Source: Ovis canadensis (taxonomy: Eukaryota > Chordata > Mammalia > Artiodactyla > Bovidae). Taken from it: a stretch of DNA of 64,000 nt. The position numbers and the translations under genes were made by a program. The notes under the pieces are model-generated. The model saw only the letters and a list, made by a program, of their open reading frames with translations. It was not told the DNA's origin and ran no database searches. The DNA lies in the NCBI RefSeq assembly GCF_042477335.2, contig NC_091246.1:15311001-15375000 (forward strand). The letters are read 5' to 3'. How positions within the stretch are numbered: position 1 is the first letter of the stretch; the number at the start of each line of letters is the position of its first letter. Positions 33,206 through 43,431 of this stretch are shown piece by piece.

Positions 33206-33441
33206 GGGAACAGAGAGGGCTTCCCAGGTGGTGCAGTGGTAGAGAATCCGCCTGCCAGTGCAGGAGATGCAAGAGAAGTGCATTCGATCCCTGGGTAGGG
33301 ACGATCCTCTGGAGCTGGAAATGGCAACCTGCACCCGTCGCCTGGAAAATTCCATGGACAGAGGAGCCCGGCAGACTACAGGCACAAAAAAGTGGGACAT
33401 TACTGAATGACTGTACACAGCACAGGCCAGGAAACAGAGAG
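33206..33441 (+). mobile_element. Bov-tA SINE with target-site duplication
   Basis: Body 33218-33429: head GGCTTCCCAGGTGGTGCAGT, B box CATTCGATCCC, and one Bov-A unit that has lost the usual GGGGTCGCAAAGAGTC wording. GGGAACAGAGAG (33206-33217) and GGAAACAGAGAG (33430-33441) flank it. Confidence 0.92.
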
Positions 33442-33714
33442 AAAATTTTCAGTGTTTATTAGGGAAATCTGTGAATGAGAGAAGACAATAAGAAAAACGA
33501 TAATTTCAGACAAGACAAAACAAGACATGTCATTTCCAACATTGTGTACTTTCTTGCTTGAGCAGCCAAAATATTCAGTGAACAGTTGATATGGTAGCCA
33601 CTATTTCCAATTTTTAAGAGACTCGTTTATTTCATATAAATATCTGAAGGAAAAAATGCATAAGTAATATAATTATCTTCCTTCGTTCTCATCAGAAGAG
33701 AGAGCAGCATGTTA
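33442..33714. other. No feature recognised
   Basis: Short AT-rich unique interval. Confidence 0.5.
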
Positions 33715-33890
33715 TTGCAAGAGTCCAGCTTTAATGATCAGACTTGAGTTCCAGTCCTTGATCCACTCTCTGGGTGATCTTGGTGATCTTGGCTAATACT
33801 TTACTCTCTCTGAGCCTTCATGTCTTCATTTTTAATGAAATGGTAAATAGTTTCTCCACCCTACGTGATAGTTTAAAATTAGTTTTAAAA
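33715..33890 (-). mobile_element. MIR SINE, antisense, diverged
   Basis: CAGACTTGAGTTCCAGTCCT, TTTACTCTCTCTGAGCCTTC and AATGAAATGGTAAATAG follow the antisense MIR order. Confidence 0.65.
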
Positions 33891-33969
33891 TATTAAAAAC
33901 ATGGGACATCCAGAGCATGTAATGTCTCTTTTTTTCTCCTTCTCCTGAAGTCTTTGGTTTCATATTCTT

Positions 33970-34003
33970 TAAAAAAAAAAAGAAGAAGAAGAAGAAGAAG
34001 AAG
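33970..34003 (+). repeat. A-run followed by (AGA)n microsatellite
   Basis: About 11 A followed by about seven AGA/GAA units. Confidence 0.92.
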
Positions 34004-34859
34004 TCCTGAACTAAATGGATTCAAATGTGTGCTGTCCTTGTTTCCAGTGCCTTAGCCAAACTGAAGGATGATTCCATCGTTAATGAAAACAGGTCATTAT
34101 AAGCAGCGTGGCCCATTCATCCACTAGGCAATCTATCAGAATGATCAGTATGACTGATCACTCCACTTATTTTATGGGAGGACTTCCTTGCTGCTAAAGA
34201 ACCCCAGGTAAGACTTGGTTCTGAGATGAGAGCATACCCTTGAGGGTACCCGGGTCATTGTGTGTGTAAGACGGTGCTATCCCCACAGAGCAGGAGCACC
34301 TGTGTGTTCTGCGGGGCAAGGCGATTGTGTCTACGTGTGTGACATGTGTCAGGGTTTGGTTTGTGGAATCTTTTTGACTGCCACCATGTTTTTGAGTAGA
34401 TTCCTCAAAATAGTAACAGCACTTAGATCCTGACCCCCTTTCTGGGGAGAAGAACTTGGATGGTCCTCATGGGACAGGAATCCAATTACTAGCTCCTGCT
34501 TCCCTCTCCTGGACCTCTTCACAACCTCCGTCCAGGCATCTGTGGACATGCACGTGTACGCGTACACACTATGCTTAAAAATCACAGTAAACTGTGGATA
34601 GCTTCCTGAGATACGTCACGTTATTCACTGGCACTCCTCTGCTTTGCTGGTCCCTCTTCTTGGGGCTCTGGACAGTCTCTCACACCCACTCACATCCTTA
34701 TAGAATCAGCTGGGGTGGAACCTCCCTCTCAGAGCCTTATTGGACTTCGTCAAGTTCGGTGGAGGCATCCTTTTTCCTACTCTTCCAGAAAACATTTTTT
34801 TTTTTAATTATAGCATTTTCACACTATAGGTTAATCACCTGTTTATGAGCCTGTCTTCC
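34004..34859. other. No gene recognised; contains an alternating purine-pyrimidine palindrome
   Basis: Unique-looking sequence with T-run 34794-34805. At 34554-34567 lies the perfect palindrome GTGTACGCGTACAC. Confidence 0.5.
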
Positions 34860-34985
34860 CAAATGAGCAGTCAGTTTCTTGAAGACTCAGAGCATGTTTT
34901 ATTTATCTCAGCATCCACCGTGCCCAACATAGGGCCTAGTATCTCAACATATATTGAATGAATGAATGAGTGAGTAAATAGATGT
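34860..34985 (+). mobile_element. L2 LINE 3' terminus
   Basis: TTTATTTATCTCAGCATCCA, GCCCAACATAGGGCCTAGTA and the TGAATGAATGAATGAGTGAG tail, the characteristic tandem 3' tail of L2. Confidence 0.75.
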
Positions 34986-36594
34986 TAGGGTATAGGGCCA
35001 GGCCAAAGTGTAGTTATAGCCCTGAAATACTAACAGCTTTGTAAGTCAGTGCATGAGGGGTCTTACTCAGTAACCCATTAAATCATTAGGACTTCCGAGA
35101 GTAAATCGCTCCCTAAGACAGGTGCTCAGGCTTGTACAGTATGTGATAGTTGAGTGGCTAATAGACCAAGCAGCTTGTCCACTTTCCTGGAGTGAAGTTT
35201 TGGGCTCACCTCCATTCAGAAGGCTGAGTACATGATGCTACATGCCTCCTTCAGTGGAGTTAAATTAAGCTTAATATCTTATGACTCAAGAGTTTGCACA
35301 CCAAGGCTTGGCACTTAATATTGTAATTACTCCTTTTGATTAGAGCTACCTTTCATAAGCAAATCGACGCAGTGATTTGACAAGCTTGAGGAATTGTGTT
35401 TGGAGCTCACCCTACGAGTTCCACAGGGACCTGTAATCATAGTAATTACTGTTGAAGCGAGATTCCAGTTCTCGATGTACCAGGAGGTGAGTGAGTAAGA
35501 GTCACACGCTGCATCCTTTCCCATCTCAGGATGGGCTGTGTGGCTGAAAACAAGGGAAGTGGAAGTAAACAGAGTGTGATCAGCCGTCGGCCCATAGGCT
35601 GTGGTGTTTCTCCTTTGGCAGGGCTCAGCCTGTGTGGGATTCACTGCGTTGAAATGGATTCTTTAACACACACTTGGTGGCACTTAGCTATTCTGGTCCA
35701 TGCTGGTAACTTTTGTGAATAGATAGATAAGGCAGACATGAATCCACTCACTCTGTCCTTTGCGGGGTTCCCGAAGTACTCTTAGGGTGAATGTGGAAAA
35801 TAGTAAAAGCGGGGTCTGTCATGACCCAGAAGGCTTGGCTCAGATTCACTGGCGCTCCAATCAGTTGAAAGATCAAATATTCCCTGAAGGATGAGTTCAG
35901 AGCTCCACTGGAGGTGTTCAGAGCGTTCTGAGCTAGTTTTTAAAGGACAGATGCCACACCAAGGACAGGAGCCTTATTCCAAACCACAAGAGAGCCTTGC
36001 GGCGACAGAAGCATTCAGCCTCCAATTGAGTGACTTTGCCCTTCTCCTCTATGGTCCTGGGGCTGATTTCCCCAGGAGGCTGCTGCAAGTTCCAAATGCT
36101 GAGGAGGAACAGTTCCCAATGGGACTCACAAGGGGACTCCGAGAAATAGTTGTTTCTTTTCTTTTTCTTGTAGGGATTGTTTATGTTAGGGGCCCCCCTA
36201 CCCTCTGGAAACATGATCTCTTAGGCACACACCCCACAATTATGGCTTCCCACTGTCCACAGTGGAGGGGTTCCTTCCCCACGCCCTCTGCTTTTCCCTC
36301 CATCATCCACAGCCCGAAAATCCATTTAAAAATTAACAGCACAAGGAGGAAAGTGCCGCAAGACCCAGATTGCTAGCAGATGCTCAGGGGTGCTGGCAAG
36401 AGAAAAGGCAAGTGGAATAAGGCGTATGGAGGCCAGGGTTTCCTCCCGTGCCTTTCTAGAAGGTTGCATGGGATCAGGTGAGGCACGATGCACCTCCATC
36501 CCCTTCCTCGCTCATTCTCCCTTTCAACAGATATCCTTTAAGGAATAACAGAGTGTGGCAAGTCCACTGCTGGGTTCTGGAGCCACAGTGGTGA
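34986..36594. other. Repeat-poor tract without a recognised gene
   Basis: 1.6 kb lacking interspersed repeats I can name. Two identical GTAATTACT motifs occur at 35323-35331 and 35442-35450. The 161-codon plus-strand frame at 35891-36376 shows no domain or convincing start context. Confidence 0.5.
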
Positions 36595-36790
36595 TGATAA
36601 TGAACATTTATCGAGTGTTTACTACATGCCAGGCATTCTTCAAAATATTTTGTTTATTAACATGTTAACTCAATTAAAAAAAAAAAAACAGCCATAGTTT
36701 TAATCCTCAGATGAGGAAACAGAGGCACAAAGAGGGTAGGGATTTTTCCCAGCGTCACATAAGCAGTAGGAAGAGGGATCAGGCCTAGCT
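36595..36790 (+). mobile_element. MIR SINE
   Basis: AACATTTATCGAGTGTTTAC, CATGCCAGGCATTCTTCAAA, CAGATGAGGAAACAGAGGCA and the GCGTCACATAAGCAGTAGG segment in order. An A-run at 36677-36689 has expanded inside it. Confidence 0.88.
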
Positions 36791-36814
36791 CCTTGGCAGT
36801 CTGGTTTCACAGCC

Positions 36815-37125
36815 TAAGCCAGGAGTCCACACACTTTTTCTGTGAAGGGCTAGATAGTAAATATTTTCCCTCTGTGGGCCATCTGGTCTCTGTCGCAATT
36901 TCTCAGCTCTGCTGTCATAGCAAAAAGCAGCCATAGACAGTCCATGGCTGTGTTCCAAAAACGCTGTCTTTGTCGACACTGAAATTTGAATTTTATAGAA
37001 CGTTTATGAGTTATGAAATATTTCATTGATTTCTTTTCAATCATTTAAAAAATGTAAAGCCACCTCTACCTCACAAATCATGCACATCAGGTCTTGGGCT
37101 ATATGTAGTTTGTTGATGCCTGGCC
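36815..37125 (-). mobile_element. hAT-type non-autonomous DNA transposon remnant
   Basis: CACACTTTTTCTGTGAAGGG, CTAGATAGTAAATATTTTCC, CATCTGGTCTCTGTCGCAAT and AGCAGCCATAGACAGTCCAT match the widespread element whose end reads CAAACTTTTTCTGTAAAGGG. The far end (GGCTATATGTAGTTTGTTGATGCCTGG) keeps the opposite terminus. I am sure of the class but not of the family name. Confidence 0.75.
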
Positions 37126-37165
37126 TAAGTTGTGCTGTCTCTCCATTAGTGAATAAGGATGAATT

Positions 37166-37460
37166 GCTATCCTAGTGAGGAGAAGGCAATGGCACTCCAC
37201 TCCAGTACTCTTGCCTGGAAAATCCCATGGACGGAGGAACTTGGTAGGCTGCAGTCCATGGGGTTGCTAGGAGTCGGACACGACTGAGCGACTTCACTTT
37301 GGCTTTTCACTTTCATGCATTGGAGAAAGAAATGGCAACCCACTCCAGTGTTCTTGCCTGGAGAATCCCAGGGACGCGGGAGCCTGGTGGGCTGCCATCT
37401 CTGGGGTCGCACAGAGTTGGACATGACTGAAGCGACTTAGCAGCAGCAGCTATCCTAGTG
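37166..37460 (+). mobile_element. Bov-A2 SINE with perfect 12 bp target-site duplication
   Basis: Body 37178-37448, two Bov-A units and an AGCAGCAGC tail. GCTATCCTAGTG occurs exactly at 37166-37177 and 37449-37460. Well preserved, hence young. Confidence 0.96.
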
Positions 37461-38106
37461 GGCGAGCCATGCAGACTTCAATCCCTCTAGAGAATCCTTC
37501 ATCTATGCAGGTGCTGCTGGCTTTGTGTGAATCTCTCTGCTTCTCATCCTCCATTCTCCTGTTGGCTAAATCATGTGTGCCTTTCAGATGGCAGCTTAGC
37601 TTCTGCCTCTTTCCTTGACACGGATCTATCTTCTGCCCAGCCCCTCCTTGTTCCCGGCACTCTGTCACAGCACTCTTACAGTCACCCAGTTACCCATCCG
37701 CTTCGGGAGGGCAGCGGGTCCCACCCATCCCAGCTTCCCTGGATTCTGATTGGATTCTTGGTGCTGGTAGGCACAAAAGACAAGCAGTAGAACTAATTGG
37801 TAGGTGAGTCTCAAAGATCAACGAAGAAGGGAACTTTCAACCTTTGGGTTGAGCAAAGAGGTTCTCCACGCCAATAAGATGAGGAAGTTTGCTCTGGAGA
37901 AAAGAAGCAACTGTGTGTGTGACAAGATGCAGGGATGAGGAAGACAACGCAAATAGGGGTGTCCAAGGAATCATCAGGGGCTGGCAGAAATGCCAAAGGG
38001 AAAAGCTGAGGCCGAGAGCATCTATATTGCCCAAGCTCTGATCCCCACAGGACAGATTAAAGGCAGTGAGCTTGGGAGTGACACGTTCAGACTTGTGCTC
38101 CAGAAC
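37461..38106. other. No feature recognised
   Basis: About 650 bp of unique-looking sequence. Confidence 0.5.
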
Positions 38107-38150
38107 AGAGGTCAGAAAACTAGGGCCCACTGACCAATTCCAGCCCCAAA
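38107..38150 (+). mobile_element. Possible hAT-type element end fragment
   Basis: GAGGTCAGAAAACTAGGGCC and ACTGACCAATTCCAGCCC resemble the other end of the DNA transposon family at 36815, but only 44 bp are visible. Confidence 0.4.
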
Positions 38151-38774
38151 TCCCACAGTGAAGGGGGAGCTGGAGAAAAATTTCAGGGGTGTGCGAGATC
38201 CAGTCTGTGTTCTTTCCCTCCACCACACTGCTCTTCCCCATCTGGACATCTAGCCATGGACTGGGGCTGGCTAAACATCTCAGGGACCCTGGCAGCCTAA
38301 ACCCACCCCCAGCGGCCCCCGATGGACTTGGTCTTGGGGGAGGAGTGAGAGATAACTGGTGTAAGGCTTTCCAGTCTCGCTCCTTAGTGCGTCAGTGATG
38401 TGTAAACTCGAGGCTCATGGCCTGTGTGCCACTGATCTTGTCATGATCTTTGATCATGCACCTGTTTCTCCTTGGTCTTTGGTCCTAATCTAAGCATGGG
38501 CTTCCTCCTCTTGAAGGACCCTCATCATGATAAGATTCTGAACATTGGAAGGATTCCACATGCCATATTAAAATACCTGTGGCTCAACAATTTATAAGCG
38601 ATGAAAGTCCTGGAAATGGAGGAAGCAGAAAAGACATCACTCTCACCCTTAAGGTACAGAGGTGAGCAATGATCCAGGGCTTTAGGAAGAAAAGGAGGAT
38701 CCACACCAGATTAGCTCTGAGGGGAGGGAGCTTGTTAAGGGGATTTAAAGTCTACCGTCTTAATAGTCCTTTGT
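38151..38774. other. No feature recognised
   Basis: About 620 bp with no named repeat. Confidence 0.5.
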
Positions 38775-38890
38775 AGTTCTTTGGCGCCTGGCTTTTCTTG
38801 AAGCTCAAAGTATTTTGCAAACATTAGCTCATTAATACCGCCAGCAGCCTTGTGAAGTGGCTAGTGTGAATGTCTTATCCTCACTTGGGA
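38775..38890 (+). mobile_element. MIR SINE fragment
   Basis: CAAAGTATTTTGCAAACATT, AGCTCATTAATACCGCCAGC and CAGCCTTGTGAAGTGGCTAG follow the MIR order. Confidence 0.65.
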
Positions 38891-39157
38891 TTCTTGAATT
38901 TGAGGGGAAAAGGGGTTCTGGCTGGTGACTAGTGCCTGGTTGAAGAGAGGCCCCAGGGGTTGGACTAAATTTAATGCTCATGTTTGTTTCTCATTCCACC
39001 GGAAGAACCGTGGATGGTGAGAGAAGCACATGCCAAATCTGGGTACCAGCTGAAACTAGGCTTCTCCAGCTTTGTGAATTTGGACAAGTCCCTCAACTTT
39101 TGTGAAACTGAGTTTTCCCTTGGGAAAGGGGGGCTGATGATAAGAATTATAAATGTA

Positions 39158-39376
39158 ATGTTGTTGTTGTACTAAGTTGTGTCTGACCCTTTTGTGAATA
39201 TATGGACTGTAGCCCACCAGACTCCTCTGTCCATGAGATGTCCCCGGCAAGAATACTGGAGTGGGTTGCCATTTTCCTATCCAGGGATCTTCCTGACCCA
39301 GGGATCAAACCCATATCTCCTGCAGCTCCTTCCTTGGCAGGCAGCTTCTTTACAACTGAGCCACCAGGGAAGCTGG
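39158..39376 (-). mobile_element. Bov-tA SINE
   Basis: Minus-strand head AGCTTCCCTGGTGGCTCAGT, GGTTTGATCCC B box, an internal extra segment (GCAGCTCCTTCCTTGGCAGG on the plus strand) and a (TTG)n tail. Confidence 0.91.
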
Positions 39377-39499
39377 TAAATATAAAATGCGTGTTAAAGT
39401 CATTTGATTATTGAAGTTTCAGTCAACAGATCTAAGATATTTTTGTTAAAGCTCACTACACACGTGGCTCAACAGTATATGGGCTGTGTGTTCTGATGA

Positions 39500-39790
39500 G
39501 TGTTCTCTGAGGCGGGTGAGCAGGAGCAAGAAGGAGGTCCTGGAGACTGCACTGTCGTGGGCTTGAGCAGAAAAACCAGCCAACCGGCTGGAGTAGAGTC
39601 GTCTTGAGATAAAACCAAAGAAGGGGATACATGGGAAAGGAGGCTGATAGATGATTAGAAGTTCATTTCACCTAGGAGCCGCGGAAGGTTTGAGCAAGGA
39701 ACCACCCTAGACAGATCTGCCGTGTGAAGATTAACTGTGATACCAGCACAGAGAACCAAAGACAGCAATGGTATCGGCAACTGATGAGCA
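39500..39790 (-). mobile_element. Possible L2 LINE remnant
   Basis: GGAGCCGCGGAAGGTTTGAG and the AG-rich flanks resemble decayed antisense L2. Confidence 0.35.
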
Positions 39791-39911
39791 AGATAATCCA
39801 CTGTGGCATGGGAAGAAAATTTTTATAACATCTCTTTGCTATTCTCTAATTCTCATCCTTTGAAAATTTTACTTTTAGACATGACTTTTGTGTATATGTT
39901 TTAAAGGCAAA

Positions 39912-40201
39912 TATTGGAGAAGGCGATGGCAGGCCACTCCAGTACTCTTGCCTGGAAAATCTCATGGATGGAGGAGCCTGGTAGGCTGCAGTCCATGGGG
40001 TCGCTAGGAGTTGGACATGACTGAGTGGCTTCACTTTGACTTTTCACTTTCATGCATTGGAGAAGGAAATGGCAACCCACTCCAGCGTTCTTGCCTGGAG
40101 AATCCCAGGGACGGGGGAGCCTGGTGGGCTGCCGTCTATGGGGTCGCACAGAGTCGGACACAACTGAAGCGACTTAGCAGCAGCAGTAGCAGTAGCAGCA
40201 T
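39912..40201 (+). mobile_element. Bov-A2 SINE
   Basis: Two full Bov-A units with GGGGTCGCTAGGAGTTGG in unit 1, ending in an interrupted AGCAGCAGTAGCAGTAGCAG tail. Target-site duplication not clear. Confidence 0.95.
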
Positions 40202-40236
40202 ATTTTTAAAATATGATATTTATGTGATATTCACAC

Positions 40237-40511
40237 CAGAGAGTGAATGGCCCTTTGAGACTACCTAGTTTATGGTTGACTTCGTCTAAGTAAATTTTTA
40301 AAATCACGATCTTAATTGACCCCAAATGTGTCAGTGAGGATTCTTAGTTGCAAACAACAGAATCCACTCTAGCTAATTTAAGCAGAAAACAGATTTATTA
40401 AAAGACATTCAAAAGGGTATCAAAATTCTTAGAAAATCTGAAGAAACAAATTTGTGGCTCCGCTTCTAGGAACAGTATTCAAAACCACAATACAATGGAT
40501 TATTGTTTGGC
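40237..40511 (+). repeat. Local mosaic repeat, copy 1 (complete, segments A+B+C)
   Basis: Segment A (CAGAGAGTGAATGGCCC to CTTAGTT), segment B (about 80 bp from CAACAGAATCCACTCTAGC to AAAATTCTT) and segment C (AGAAAATCTGAAGAAACAAA to GGATTATTGTTTGGC). A and C recur at 41144-41337 at about 94% identity. B and most of C recur at 42401-42532. Confidence 0.9.
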
Positions 40512-41143
40512 ATAAAAATCAACATAAAAAGCAAAATTTTTACTGATAGGGGCACGTGATCTGAAGTTTGAAGCCTACTCACTGCATTAGAAGGGAAGAG
40601 CCAAATGCAGAATTCCATTTGAAAGTTCTTTATGACATTCAGGGTGAGCTAGTAGAAGCCTGGATATAATAGTGGCTTAAGGAGAAACCAAAAGGAAAAA
40701 ATATCAGGAACCTATCATACAGGCAGAAAAGGCAGGACTTGGTCATCTGGAGACATAAAGAGAAAGTTACTAGAGAAGAAGGAAGAGGCAAAGGTGGTGG
40801 TCAGATTTCAATCCTTGGCCAAGAGAATGCTTGGTTAGAAAGGAGACCTGATGGAGGGAAAGGTGAACTGTTCTGCCTTGGCTAATGGGATTTAAAGTAA
40901 GGCAACAGAAACTGAAGGACTGGAGATGTGAGGCTGGGGCTTGTAAGAGAGCCCCAGCTAAAGGTGGAGGAGCTCAGTGTGGAGATGAGTGGAGACTGGG
41001 ATCCCCTAGGGAAGCGGGTGGGCAGCAAGGAGTTGGTCCAAAAGGAGGAGATGTTCTCGTCCCCAACCCAGTCATAAGAAAGCCTACTGTCAGAGGCCAG
41101 CGATCATTTCACGTGGTCTCAAGTTTATAGACTCACAGAACAT
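40512..41143. other. No feature recognised
   Basis: About 630 bp between two copies of the local repeat. A few AG-rich phrases suggest decayed antisense L2, not callable. Confidence 0.45.
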
Positions 41144-41337
41144 CAGAGAGTGAATGGCCCTTTGAGACTACCTAGCTTATGGTTGGTTTGGTCTAAGCAA
41201 ATTTTTAAAATCACAATCTTAATTGACCCCAAATGTGTCAGTGAGGCTTCTTAGTTAGAAAATCTCAAGAAACAAATCTGTGGCTGCGCTTCCAGGAACA
41301 GTGTTCAAAACCACAATACAATGGATTATTGTTTGGC
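41144..41337 (+). repeat. Local mosaic repeat, copy 2 (segments A+C, B deleted)
   Basis: Matches copy 1 except that segment B (about 80 bp) is missing. The junction TTCTTAGTTAGAAAATCT fits a deletion between two short TCTTAG-like sequences. Confidence 0.9.
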
Positions 41338-41645
41338 GGAAGAAAGAAACGAAGTAGAGATCCTGGCTACGACATCAACGAACCTTGGAAACTTCATGCC
41401 AAGTGAGAGAAGCCAGTCACAAAGGACCACATATTGTATGATTCCATTTATATGAAATGTCCAGAATAGGCAAATAGAAAGTTGATTCATAGTTGTTTAG
41501 GGCTGGGGTCGGGGGGGAGGGTGGGAAGTTGGAAAGTGACAGCTAAGAGATATGAAGTTTCTTGGAGGGCTGATAAAAATGCTCTAAAACTTTAAATGAG
41601 TGAATTGTATGATATGTGAATAAATCTCAAAAAATTGCCACATAC
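41338..41645 (+). mobile_element. Old L1M LINE 3' end
   Basis: CATCAACGAACCTTGGAAAC, ATTGTATGATTCCATTTATA, TGAAATGTCCAGAATAGGCA and TTTAGGGCTGGGGTCGGGGG follow the L1M ORF2 end and 3' UTR. The preceding CAATGGATTATTGTTTGGC of segment C is probably the continuation of this L1M, which makes the duplicated unit composite. Confidence 0.75.
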
Positions 41646-42059
41646 ACACACGCACTCCATACAAAGGCTGATGAGGATTATTACTGTCATCACTACCAAT
41701 GCCAAATATAGGATGCCAAGAACTTAGCTTTAGCACAGCCTCCACTCTCAGCATTCCTGGTGCCAGCCCTGCCTCAGGGACTCAGTCAGGCAAGCACTGG
41801 CTCCCCTAAAAACTCTGGACCTCTGTCACCTTTCACATGAGCACATGCAATGCCTAGGAAGATCCCATTGCTTCGGGATGCTCACTTCCAATCTGAAGTC
41901 CTGTTTGGATGTATGCAACGATGAAGCCCAGAATACACTGTGATCTAACTGCCAGTTCTCTGAAAACTGGATTTCTGATCCTTACACTGGGAATCAGGAG
42001 AATGTCCCAGAGAAAGATTAGTTGAGAGATTGGTGTGGAGGGAGAGATGAATAGGCAGA
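41646..42059. other. No feature recognised
   Basis: About 410 bp with no named repeat. Confidence 0.5.
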
Positions 42060-42398
42060 CCACAGAATATTTCTAGGGCAGTGAAACTGCTCTGTATAAT
42101 GATGGCTACGTATCTTTATACATTTGTCAAAACCCTAGAAGTACAACACTGAGACTGAACATTAATGTAGATCCTGAACTTTGTGTGATAACTTAGATCC
42201 TGAACTTTGGATGATGCAGGTCCACCATCTGTAACAAGTGTGCTGCTCTGATAGGGGATGTCAATAATGGGGGAGTTTATGCTTGTTGAGGGCAGAAGGT
42301 CATGGGAAGGTCATGGGAAATCTCTGTACCTTTTGCTCAATTTTACTGTGAATCTGAAACTGCTCTAAAAAAAATAAAGCCTATTTTTTAAAAAAAGC
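42060..42398 (+). mobile_element. L1M LINE 3' end with poly(A) and two short internal duplications
   Basis: ATACATTTGTCAAAACCCTA, GGGGATGTCAATAATGGGGG, AATCTCTGTACCTTTTGCTC and AACTGCTCTAAAAAAAATAA followed by an A-rich tail. TAGATCCTGAACTTTG is repeated (42168, 42194) and AAGGTCATGGG is in tandem (42296, 42307). Confidence 0.8.
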
Positions 42399-42400
42399 TG

Positions 42401-42532
42401 ACAGAATCCACTCTGGCTAATTTAAGCAGAAAACAGATTTATTAAAAGACATTTAAAAGGATACCAAAATTCTTAGAAAATCTCAAGAAACAAATGCGTG
42501 ACCTTGCTTCCAGGAACAGTGTTCAAAACCAC
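42401..42532 (+). repeat. Local mosaic repeat, copy 3 (segments B+partial C)
   Basis: Starts ACAGAATCCACTCTGGCTAA directly after the L1M poly(A) and ends CAGTGTTCAAAACCAC. Segment A and the last 27 bp of C are absent. Confidence 0.88.
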
Positions 42533-42564
42533 TGTTTTGAAGAGCCACAAATATAGCATCCACT

Positions 42565-42790
42565 ATTAAAATATATTGGGCTTCCCTGGTGGCTCAGACG
42601 GTAAAGAATCTGCCTGCAATGCAGGAGACCTGGATTTGATCCCTGGGTGGGGAAGATCCCCTGGAGAAGGGAATGGCAACCCACTCCAGTATTCTTGCCT
42701 GGGAAATCCCATGGACAGAGGAGCCTGGCCGCCTGTGGGGTCCCAGAGTCGGACACAACTGGGGGAATAACATTAACATTAAAATATATT
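42565..42790 (+). mobile_element. Bov-tA SINE with perfect 13 bp target-site duplication
   Basis: Body 42578-42777: head GGGCTTCCCTGGTGGCTCAG, GATTTGATCCC B box, one Bov-A unit shortened near its end and an AACATTA-type tail. ATTAAAATATATT flanks it exactly at 42565-42577 and 42778-42790. Confidence 0.95.
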
Positions 42791-42899
42791 ATAGAGTTTC
42801 AGAATAACACTGAATGGAACTTGATAATTTTAAGGGCTCCCCTAAGAGTATTTTTTTAAACTCTAGAAGTGAAAAACAGCCACATTATGTATAAAGAGT

Positions 42900-43085
42900 G
42901 GCAGGAGTGTTAAGGGGAGATTGTACAGGCTTTAGAGTCTGGGTTTGAATTCAGGCCTGCCCCTTATCAGCTGTCTGATCTCTGTAAGTCACTTAATTCA
43001 CTGAGCCTCACCTGAAAAGTGATAACAGCAACCCCTACTTCCCAAGGTTTTATTTCTAGGACTAAGGCAATTAATGCTAAATAAA
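42900..43085 (-). mobile_element. MIR SINE, antisense
   Basis: GCTTTAGAGTCTGGGTTTGA, AATTCAGGCCTGCCCCTTAT, AAGTCACTTAATTCACTGAG and GGCAATTAATGCTAAATAAA follow the antisense MIR order. Confidence 0.85.
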
Positions 43086-43097
43086 TCTTAGCTTCTG

Positions 43098-43309
43098 CCA
43101 GTGAAGTGAAGAAGTGAAGTGAAAGTCACTCAATCGTGTCCAACTCTTTGTGACCCCATGGACTATACAGTCCATGGAATGCTCCAGGCCAGAATACTGA
43201 AGTGAGCAGCCTTTCCCTTCTCCAGGGGATCTTCCCAACCCAGGGATCGAACCCAGGTCTCTCACATTGCAGGCAGATTCTTTACCAGCTGAGCTACCAG
43301 GGAAGCGCC
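43098..43309 (-). mobile_element. Bov-tA SINE (variant with CTATACAGTCCATGGAA)
   Basis: Minus-strand head GCTTCCCTGGTAGCTCAGCT, B box GGTTCGATCCC, one Bov-A unit and a GAAGTGAAGTGAAAG tail. Shares the variant CCATGGACTATACAGTCCAT with the neighbour at 43432. Confidence 0.93.
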
Positions 43310-43431
43310 TCAAAAAGGGAAAACAAATGTAATTATTTCTGTCAATTTTTATTAGATTACACTCAACTGTTATCCTGATTCTTATGTTTTCATAATTTTT
43401 AAAAGCTAAACTATTACTATATTTTATGCTT

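Noticed and set aside
35891..36376. 161-codon plus-strand open frame
   Set aside because: No recognisable domain, an opposite-strand frame overlaps it, and there are no flanking splice signals; consistent with chance in GC-moderate sequence.
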